This document shows positions 55,188 to 64,000 of a stretch of 64,000 nucleotides of DNA, in pieces. Source of the stretch: Steromphala cineraria (taxonomy: Eukaryota > Mollusca > Gastropoda > Trochida > Trochidae); assembly GCA_916613615.1 (NCBI GenBank), contig OU744736.1:54875600-54939599 (forward strand), written 5' to 3'. A program made the translations under genes and the position numbers. Within the stretch, counting starts at the first letter, position 1, and every line of letters begins with the position of its first letter. Under the pieces are notes generated by a model that had not been told where the DNA came from, did no database searches, and worked only from the letters and a program-made list of their open reading frames with translations.

Positions 55188-58100
55188 CAATAATATTCCA
55201 ACCTAAAGTCACTACTGGCAATCCTTGTGTTAATACGGACTCCTAAGGGTTAAGATGTTTGCATATTCTGGAGTAGATAACCGGTTCATAGGCTAGGCTT
55301 AGCCGATCAAATTCTCTTTTGAATGGTGTTTGAAGTATTAAGTTAGTTACTTGCTAGTATTGTTCGTACATCTATCTGTTGAGAGAAAGAGCTATTCTTG
55401 GATCCATTGGTTTCATGTCCATATTCTCATTTCTAAAAAAACGTTGTCTGCATCGGTAAGAATATCCAAACTAAATTGACTGTTGTAAGTGATTTTCTCA
55501 AGTAAACAGTTTCCAAGGCGTTTGCAATATGCTTTCCCGTAGGTAATGGTGACAGAAAAATACCCTTTGGTTTAAGTTCGTAAGGCAAGAAGTTAACTGT
55601 ACATACCAATCAATCTTAAAATGTTACATTCAATTATTCCACACAAATGTTTAAGTAAAATAAAAAAAGACAAATGAATAATACAATCATGTTTAGGCTA
55701 TCAGTAAACTTAAAAATGTCACTTCAATGCATCCACTTTATTAGTGACAAATCAACTTAAGTTCTCAGTTTTCAATAATAGACACCTTAAAAAGTGTATT
55801 CCCGTATTTTTATCATTATCACATGTGCCTTCATTTGATTACGTTGACAATACCTGACGCCTCTATTAATTTCTTTTGAGCGTTTTAATACAATTTTCTG
55901 TCTCTAATTTTCTCAAATGATTGATTACTGAACGTATAGGCTCTATGATTGCGACAGAAACTTGCAGATTCCGTCCACAAGACAAACATTGTTTAAACTT
56001 ATCATTTTATCAATTCCTCTCAAAACATTTTGTAAATATTTTCGAAATAGCTTGGTAATATCTAGTAATTAGTCAAATTAGTTCTAGGTATTAAATGATT
56101 GAATACACAAGTATCAAGTATAGTCATGAGGTTCTTGTTGATCACACGGTTTCTTGAAATGTTGACATGGACAAGAACATTTCACTGCATATAATAATAA
56201 CAAACAGACAGTACACAATATAAGACAGAAAGAATCGAAGTAGACACACATGTGTCAGTTCTTGTATGAAGCATGCTGTGGAAACGGTATTGAATATGTC
56301 ATAATGTGAACACTGCACACATTTGTTTTGTTAATCTGAATTTTAACATCTGTTAAATTTTAAGATCAAGGCTTGAAAACCAGGTAACAAGAAACCATCT
56401 CACAATCAATTCTATATCCAATGAAGACAAATAAATGTATTCATCCTTTTGGCTATACAGAAAGGGCAGAGGTGTTCGAGGAAGATTTTTATGATATATT
56501 GCACGAACTCCCCGAGGCAGAGACAATATGCTAACACAGGGGCATGCTGATAGACGTATTAGTTTCGTTGATTATCATATAAATGGGTGTCAGTTGAATG
56601 GTATATATAACCAAGAAAGTGGTGCAATGTTCTCAAATAGTGTATGTGTGTCATGCATGTCAACCACGGCTTAAGATCCATTAGATGATTGTATTAACTT
56701 TGTCACAGGTCAATTTTTCTCAGTTCCGTTTATCTTAAAGGCACTCTTGAAACATTACATTGCACCAAAAATACGTGCTTACTCCGTAATGGCATCATTT
56801 TCGAAGTAGAGGTCATGTTGAAATTTTTTTTGGTATTTAGAAACCAGACTGAGAGGTGTAAAGTCGTTCTTGACAACTTATAGATATAGAGCAGTGTGAA
56901 ACTGATCAGGATATCTTAGGACTATTTTACATCGTGGGTAGCGAATGTATGTTTAATATGAAATCAAATCTTATAAAGAATTGAAATACAGCTGACAATG
57001 AATGAATATGAACTAAGACTATCCTGACTGTTTAGTATGAGAGGACGTATGATCATATCATTATGCGATAGAAAATGAGAACCTGAATGTAGTTATTGGG
57101 TGCTATGGGTCACTTCTTACAGATATGATGGAAAACATATCTTATTGAAATAATCATATCTATGAATTACAACAACGAGATCAGAATCTCACCACCTAAT
57201 ATTTGCAGACAGTAAATACCACAGACGCTATATAAAATAAAATTTGATTATGTTGCTGCATGTAACCAGATTCTATGTGTTTGTTAAAAGTAATCTGGCT
57301 GTTGCTTTGTTGCCCAGTCCTGCCCCGCATTGTTGACTAATCTGAATCCTAGTTTGATCAAGTGTTCATTTTCTGAGCTATAATTCATGCTACCCCTTGT
57401 GTTTGTCAGGTATTCTGACGTGTCTGGAATCATTAAAGTGTACACTCTTGTCTTCACATCTCACCAAGGTATTGTGAAATGATATTGTGATGTAATTTTC
57501 ATATTATTAGTGATTTATCATATACTTAGCTATAAATACATAGATTTTAAATGTACATATACCCTCCGTCAAGCACCCTGTATCAGCCCTCAGGGCAGAT
57601 AACCTGTATCAGCCCGTCGTCAAGGGACTTGAACCAGGAACCCTAGGCAACAAATGCGAAAAAATAGATTGAAGTCGCGAGGAATTTAGAGTTGTCTCCC
57701 ATTGTACAGCTGACGTTTGAATCTGTCAGCTATTGTGATGACAAGTTAGTCAGGGCCGGACAGTTATGTCACTAGTTACGTCATATGACTAGACATTTCG
57801 CACTTTCATTGCTATAGATACACAAGGTAAAACATGTCGTCACAACAGACAATTACAGAGATAGAGATAAGGTGGTATTAACGAGATGTTTATTTTATCA
57901 ATGTATAGGGTGTGATTAAAATGATTCAGCTTACCAAATATCAATGATGTATTTCATTATCCTCACAATTAAACAAAACAATTTTTTTTTTTTAAATTCA
58001 CGGCATGAAATCCGAGGAGACATTTCTGTTTATGATACCTGTGAAAGAAACATGATACATATTTGATCTATTTGAAACATTTAGATAATAATTAAGTTTT

Positions 58101-60176
58101 GACAACAGGAGCGCACATTCATTAAAAAAAACCATTTCTTTATGAAAGGTTATAATCAATCTTCTATCCTCAACAGACATTTTTCATCGACTTCGTATGA
58201 AAATATTGAACTAGATAGAGCTCTTGAAGGATACATATGTTTAAACCAAGTTATTCAATACTGTACTGTGGTGATGTTATTTAAGCATAATTAAGACTGT
58301 ATAAAATAGTTTTGTTACAAAACTATACTAGACAGAATTTGAAAATCTTAAGCTACACGGCAAGGAGTGTTAATTTTGTTTTATTTGCAGATTAATTCAT
58401 CTGAAAAAAACTAATTATAGTTCCATTCTCTTTCGCTGTGTCATCCTAGATTCGAAAACATTTCTCTAAGATAAAACAGTTCATTGCTCGATAGAAAATA
58501 AGATAATGAATCAGCCAATCAACGATCGCATGTCATAAAGGGGGATTCTACGGTCACAATGACTGCACCCCACTTGGCGCCCAATCCGTGTCATGTGACC
58601 TCTTTCCACAGCTATGTTAATTACATAACTGCTGGTCAGTTAGGCCTGAAAGGCTCGGGTTCTAGACCCCCTTTAATGAATCATAACATTTATTTAGTGA
58701 CATAATCTGACATGAAATATATGCAAATTTTAAAATTATGAAGCTTTGGTTTTATGTTTCTTTTCTATTATTGATTATTCCTGGAGAGGAAAGTTACAAC
58801 ACATAACATAATATTTCTATAACTAAGAAACTAACTAAACCGCAAATATGAAGTTTAAATATTCATGTTCAAGTCAAATATATATCTTTCCATAATCTAG
58901 AAGGGAAATAATTTTAGAAATAACCATCACATTTTTTGAAGAAACTAGATTAGCGTTTGCGGGATACCGCAAAAGCAGAGCAGCCCCGGAACTTTGGGTT
59001 TCGCCTTACCATGTTCCGCCTTTTACAGGCCTCACCAAATTGGGAATTTTCTCGTGACCTTGACCTTTGACACTCAAGGTCACACAATCAATGAACACAT
59101 TTCATTGAGTATAACATTATTGTAATGAAATAAAGTGTTAAAAATTAAATTAATCCATTTTCTCCATATATGTTGACCTTGCTGTGACCTTGACCTTCGA
59201 CAGTTCGTACCCAAAACTTTTTGAAAATGTTGTACTTCTCAAGAGATAATATATACAAAATCTAAACTTTATAGCACAAAAACTTTTCAAGTTATTGTGT
59301 TTACAAGAAATTGCAATAACTCATATCTCATGACCTTGACCTTTGACCTTCAAGGTCACACAATAATTGAACACTTTTTATTGAGTATAACAATCATGTA
59401 TTGATTAAAAGTGATCATAGTTAAAATTAAGCATTTCGCTAAACCATGCTTAAGTCATGACCTTGCTGTGACCTTGACCTTTGTCAGATTGTAGCCAAAA
59501 CCTTTTCAAAATCTTTTACTTTTTCAAGGATGATATATACCAAGTAAGAGCTTCATAGCACAAAAACTTTTCAAGTTACCGTGTTTACAAAGAATTTTGT
59601 GGTGATTTTATAACTAGTGACCTTGACCTTTGAACTTGAAAGTGAACATGTCATAATAATTCCCTGGAAGTATTCACATTTAGACATGTTCATGAGTTCT
59701 GAAAAGCTAAATGGGATAAAGTTATACCCAAATTTAGTGCATTTTGTAATAACTCATATCTCATGACCTTGACCTTTGACCTTCAAGGTCACACAATCAT
59801 TGAACACTTTTCATTGAGTATAACAATCATGTATTGATTAAAAGTGTTCATAGTTAAAATAAAGCATTTTCGCTAAAACATGCTTACGTCATGACCTTGC
59901 TGTGACCTTGACCTTTGACGGATTGTAGCCAAAACCTTTTCAAAATTTTTTACTTTTCCAAGGATGATATATACCAAGTAAGAGCTTCATAGCACAAAAA
60001 CTTTTCAAGTTATCGCGTTTACAAGGAATTCTTAGAGTGAATACATAGCTCGTGACCTTGACCTTTGACCTTGAAAGTGAACGTGTCAAAATCGTTCCCC
60101 CGAGGTATGAGTAGTAAGGTATGAATAAGAGTTCTGGAAAGCTTAGGGGAAAAAAGTTATAGCAAGTAGTACGAGT

Positions 60177-60218
60177 GCGGCGGCGGCGGCGGTCGCGGCG
60201 GCGGCGGCGGCGGCGGCG
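60177..60218. repeat. CGG/GCG trinucleotide tract
   Basis: About 13 CGG-type triplets, interrupted once by TCG. The matching site in the copy-A element (1185-1196) has only four. It lies just inside the 3' end of the transposable element. Confidence 0.9.
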
Positions 60219-60240
60219 ATGGAAACTTCACAAAAACTGA

Positions 60241-60270
60241 TAGCAGCCCCGTCCTTAGACGGGGCTGCTA
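60241..60270 (+). other. Terminal hairpin of the tandem-core element (B)
   Basis: The same 13-bp stem as at 1219-1248. The loop is CTTA rather than CTAA, while every stem base is kept. Stem conservation with loop drift is what a functional structural signal would show, although there are only two copies to compare. Confidence 0.8.
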
Positions 60271-60651
60271 ATTACCGAGTATCGCTCATGTCAAGTGTTG
60301 TTTAGGTCATGTGTCTCAAACGTCTAGACAGAAGTATCATTACCCTGAGGGACTTGTTAGGAGATAATTTTTAATTTTCGTCATCTAACTTAGATTCAAT
60401 ACCTGTTGTTGTCATTCGGAGCCGAAAGCCTTAGCGTGGGACTTTGAATGTAACAGTAGGTTTATCGCCATTCTACAATGATGAGTTTGTTTAGCCTTTT
60501 AAATGTCTTGCGCTTATGACGTCACTGTTGACATCACTGAATCAAAGCCAGTTGTGGTAGCTTCATTCAGCCTTTTGCTGAAAATTACACTATTTCATGG
60601 ACATAAACATGCATGATATTGATGCGAATCAAGCTCTATGTAAATTACAGT

Positions 60652-60873
60652 ATGGGTAGTACAATGATAAAAGACGTTTGGTTAGAATTCAGAAGAAGCA
60701 CAACTACCGAATCGTATGGTGACTGTATGCATGTCGATTCGTGTCATGAAGTTCGTTTCTATGACAGTATGTATCAAACCATGGTAAATCGCCCATCTGA
60801 AAAATCGTTTTCGAAAAGTAGGTTCGGCCACAGAAATAAACCAATGAAATTCGAAGATTTTGAAATGTCATAG
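60652..60873 (+). CDS. Candidate 73-codon ORF or exon, unassigned
   Basis: It starts at an ATG two bases after an acceptor-like AAATTACAG and ends with TAG. The same frame is open upstream to 60613. The product is rich in Ser, Arg, Asp and Met, with paired Cys (GDCMHVDSC) and a basic FSKSRFGHRNKP stretch. It has no signal peptide or transmembrane segment. The composition is unlike the AT-driven Phe/Ile/Asn/Lys bias of chance frames nearby. It lies in DNA that copy A has deleted, so conservation cannot be checked here. Could be the last exon of a spliced gene. Confidence 0.25.
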   Translation: MGSTMIKDVWLEFRRSTTTESYGDCMHVDSCHEVRFYDSMYQTMVNRPSEKSFSKSRFGHRNKPMKFEDFEMS

Positions 60874-63800
60874 AAGTTTGTATTGACGAGGAAATGGATA
60901 TGCCAATCGTAAACACTAGTATATAACATTTCCTGGACGACAACATTGGCAATATCACACAAATTTTCGAAATTGAAGATTAACAAAGTCATCTTCTGCA
61001 AAGAGGCTGATTATCTGCTGTCAACGTAATATGTAGAACAATAGTTCTAAGAGGATGTAATAGTTGATTTCTGACATTAGGTCACAGTGGTAAGTGATAT
61101 TAAAACATTGTACGAGGAATATATAAATGCCTTTGTAAGTAAAAAATATGAATATGGTATTGAAATGTTCCCAACTGAGTCCTCTTTTTAATAAAAGTGC
61201 AGGGTATTTCTACATGTCAACTCGGTTGATGTATCATTATTGGATCAGTTTTTATAGTACCTTTCTTCAATTGGATAGCTTTCTTATTCGTTTCTTTATT
61301 GAGTGAACTTTCTTTGCTATCATTTCACCAACAACTTCTTTTAAAATGATCTGATATAACGTACAATATGAGAGAAAAATCCTTTGATATGTGGAAAAGA
61401 ATAGTCACTTCTCTAAGATACAATTGACCATTTTAATACAAGGTTGACATGATTTCACCAATCTCAGTCATTTTGGATAAACAATGAAAAGTATAATCAT
61501 CCTAATAAAATGCATTATCAATCAGGATACCCTGCTTCTAACAAATTATCTTCTTTCATTGTTGTCTAAACTTTAAAAGGCCTCTTCAATCAGAAATAGA
61601 AACTCTGATGAAGGTTTTGACGTTGCATGCTAGAATAGAAAAGTAATTACCCACGTTATCAGATGTTTCTTGATGTGGCAGCCGTTAAAGTAAGAAGTCT
61701 TCAAAGGTATCAACTTTTCCTTAATTTTCTCCAAAGTTCCACCTTGTTTTCAATCCAGTCATGTCTGTTCAGAATTGTCATATTCTGCTCTTGTCCTATA
61801 AAGGGGAGTGGAAAAGTGTTAATGGTTGATAGGGTACTAACGTAAATCAATCACAATCCATCATTTGCATTGAAATTGTGTACAAATAGTCGATTATTAT
61901 CTTTCATCAGAGCTTAAAGTTTATTGAAAGTATAACTTGTCATGAAACGATTTAACACGTGGAATCAAAATTGAAGGTTGAAAATGGGTTGTAATCCAAC
62001 GTTTTGTAAACGTTAATGTCTGACTTTGAATCAACATTTATTTGGCTTGTAATTAGTTGTTCATCAAAGACTACAAAACTCACCTCTTGCATAATTCACT
62101 ATTCTACTTGTACCCGGGTACATCATACTCCTAAACCGCTACAATAAAACAGAACATCATTTAGTTAAATATTCCAAATATTTTACAAATAAAATACTGG
62201 GTTGCAATGCAATTCAAGACCTGGCTTCTATTTGAGCCCTGGGATAAATTCGAGGATATACAGTTAGTTAGAAGATTAAATTAAGCGCAGCTATTTTCTA
62301 ATCAGGCAATCTCGTGAAAAACATTTAAACTCTGGATTAAACATTTTATAATTCAAAACAAAATAGAAATATTAATTTATATTCAAATAAGTAAAAACAA
62401 CACATCTTCTTATGTAACAATTTTTAATTATAAAAAAACCCGATATCACCATGATACAATGTGATTGTGAGACTTGTGATTTCTTTGGAAAGTAGAATTC
62501 GACCGGTCCAAAAGGTTTTTCCTGCAAGTAAATAATTGGATGTTTTTTACATTAAATCGTGTTCGTACACATTCGATACCTGAAACCACAAGGATTCACT
62601 ATACAATAACAACTTTTATCAGGTATAACAATTTGCGTCATTAATCAACAAAACGTGTTTCTTTATCCCTTTCCAAGGCAGTTGTCGCTTAAAGCAACAA
62701 GAAGAAATCTAAATCCAAGGTTTTTTTCCACTGTCAGCATAATCTTTTCTTATCTTCATCATTTGTATATTTGCTTTATACTATATATGTTACTAATGCT
62801 AGGTTCTCGACAGATAATACAGGCAAGAACCTTATTCAGCTGAAGATGATGTAGTTCCAAGAATGGAACATAGAATCTGAACTTTATTTTGCTAATTGTT
62901 AACTAATTCTAACTAAACCAAAATAACTAAAGTAGAGAAAGCAATCATTTCAGTGCTTATAACATAAAGTCAGTTTATTACTTTTGACATTTCCAGAGGG
63001 ATAAAACATAAACCATTTGTTTCAGTACAAGTCTATGTAAGAGTGATACTTAGTGTATCATTCTTCAAATAATGACATTTGTTTCAAAACAATTCTAATG
63101 TACCAGTTATGAATAATTGTGGGATTTAGCCCGTTTCAGATTAATGTAAATGATACATGGTTCGTCTCATAACTAAGATAAATGGTGAAAGAAGACACGT
63201 TTTCGATGTATCATATTTCTAATTTTATCATGTAGGCCAACTCTAGTTTTCGTTTACACAAGATAAATTGATACTAAGGTAATTTTCTATTCGGTTTAAC
63301 TTATTTCTTTCATAGAATTTCGAAATGTTCAATGAAAATAATTATATATGTTTACCTTTTCAGGATCATCTGACTACGTTGCATAATGTTTTCAATCTTT
63401 ACGTAACTATTACTTTTTTTAAAACCGCAGTACCATGTTTAAGTTCAATAAAGTCGCCTATCAAAAACAGAATTCAATTTTAGCAATTGATTACTTACAA
63501 TCGAAGTTTTGTTTACCTTACATGTACATGTTCATTCCTCGAATGTAATTTTGTCGCAATGCTTGATCCTGTTTGCAATACACCACAAGGTTTGACGAGA
63601 ATTTCAAAGAAAGGAATGACTCCATATATGTAAACTCATAAGTATTGCATATTACACTAATGTCCTACAAGAACAGATACATAGCATATAAGTTCAAAAG
63701 GGCCAAGATATAACACTCTTAGCAAGTTTGAAGCCGTATTCATCATTGATGCAAAGTGCATGTTACTGTACTTAAAGCCTTAGCTGTTTTGATGACGTGT

Positions 63801-64000
63801 TGTGTGCAGTCCCAAGCAGGCATCTAAACATAGTTCTGTTTACGTAGATTTAGTGTGTCAATGTCATGCTTAAACTGTCGCTGGACGAGAGTATATATAT
63901 GTTAGGGAGCATTAACAACAATATATGTCTATGTTTTCCGTTCTATTGGAATGACTTGTTTCATTGGCATCTTTTCAGTTTAAAATGCATAGAAATGTAA

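Larger units (their letters stand above)
58945..60271 (+). mobile_element. Non-autonomous tandem-core element (Helentron/HINE-like), copy in B
   Basis: Same family as 387-1249 and nearly identical at both ends: hairpin at 58956-58973 and terminal hairpin at 60241-60270. It sits at a different position within the duplication. It is 1327 bp rather than 863 bp because it has eight TGACCTTGAC half-units (59055, 59185, 59331, 59469, 59628, 59764, 59903, 60053) and a longer interrupted CGG tract (60177-60218). The more diverged paralogue at about 19080-19095 shows a matching empty site, where GAAGAAAA runs directly into TACCGAG. Insertion between A and T is again consistent. No ORF of interest is present. 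Confidence 0.75.
58806..60926. other. 2.1-kb segment in B missing from A
   Basis: A joins ...ACACATAAT and TTTCCTGG directly near 7656-7666. The left part (58806-58944) is ancestral, because the third paralogue at 18900-19090 has it, so A suffered a deletion here. The segment contains the 58945-60271 element and the ORF at 60652-60873. Confidence 0.75.
50798..64000. repeat. Segmental duplication, copy B
   Basis: This is the partner of 1-11620 and is still in alignment at the window's right edge, so it continues beyond it. Compared with copy A it has extra DNA at about 51431-52587, 54104-55187 and 58806-60926. It lacks the 387-1249 element, the 3658-4022 MITE, the 6177-6308 insert, about 8675-9190, the 9904-10067 insert and about 10690-11110. 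Small ORFs that are open in copy A (5239-5580 and 9565-9825) are broken here by stops or frameshifts. That argues against strong coding constraint on the shared DNA. Confidence 0.9.

Overview
The window is AT-rich eukaryotic DNA with no operons, no ribosome-binding-site logic and no long host gene that I can recognise. The repeat content points to a marine mollusc, probably a bivalve or gastropod. It holds an L1/Tx1-type LINE, two elements with tandem-repeat cores and terminal hairpins (the architecture of Helentron-derived and bivalve 'pearl' elements), and a GAGT-headed short repeat typical of mollusc genomes. This assignment is inference and no species is claimed.

Layout. Positions 1-11620 (copy A) and about 50798-64000 (copy B) are the same ancestral DNA in the same orientation, about 52.4-52.6 kb apart and over 90% identical by eye where they align. 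The two copies differ by clean insertions and deletions that expose several mobile elements. Copy A carries an 863-bp tandem-core element at 387-1249, a 365-bp TTAA-flanked MITE at 3658-4022, a 358-bp tandem duplication at 4326-5040 and a SINE-like insert at 9904-10067. Copy B has the first of these as an empty site and carries a longer copy of the same family elsewhere, at 58945-60271. Older, more diverged paralogous patches lie between the copies: 14946-15266, 18385-19110, and 19676-20530 with 27055-27760.

The central region contains a 170-bp-monomer tandem array at about 24000-25910, inside an element that starts with a strong hairpin at 23963-23996. It also contains a small fold-back MITE (30097-30183), several local tandem duplications and simple repeats.

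The only confidently protein-coding feature is the LINE at 40825-47178. It has a promoter-like 5' UTR, an intact L1-type ORF1 (265 codons), an unusually long 1.4-kb inter-ORF spacer, an ORF2 (AP endonuclease, reverse transcriptase, CCHC) broken by one frameshift and one stop, and a poly(A) tail. It is flanked by a direct repeat of about 336 bp, far longer than a normal LINE target-site duplication, and the two flank copies are about 99% identical. The insertion is therefore young although its ORF2 is dead.

No rRNA, CRISPR or convincing tRNA gene was seen. Several short host ORFs (5239-5580, 14949-15266, 27140-27385, 53983-54165, 60652-60873) look more protein-like than chance, but none could be assigned to a family. 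They may be exon relics of a duplicated gene family.
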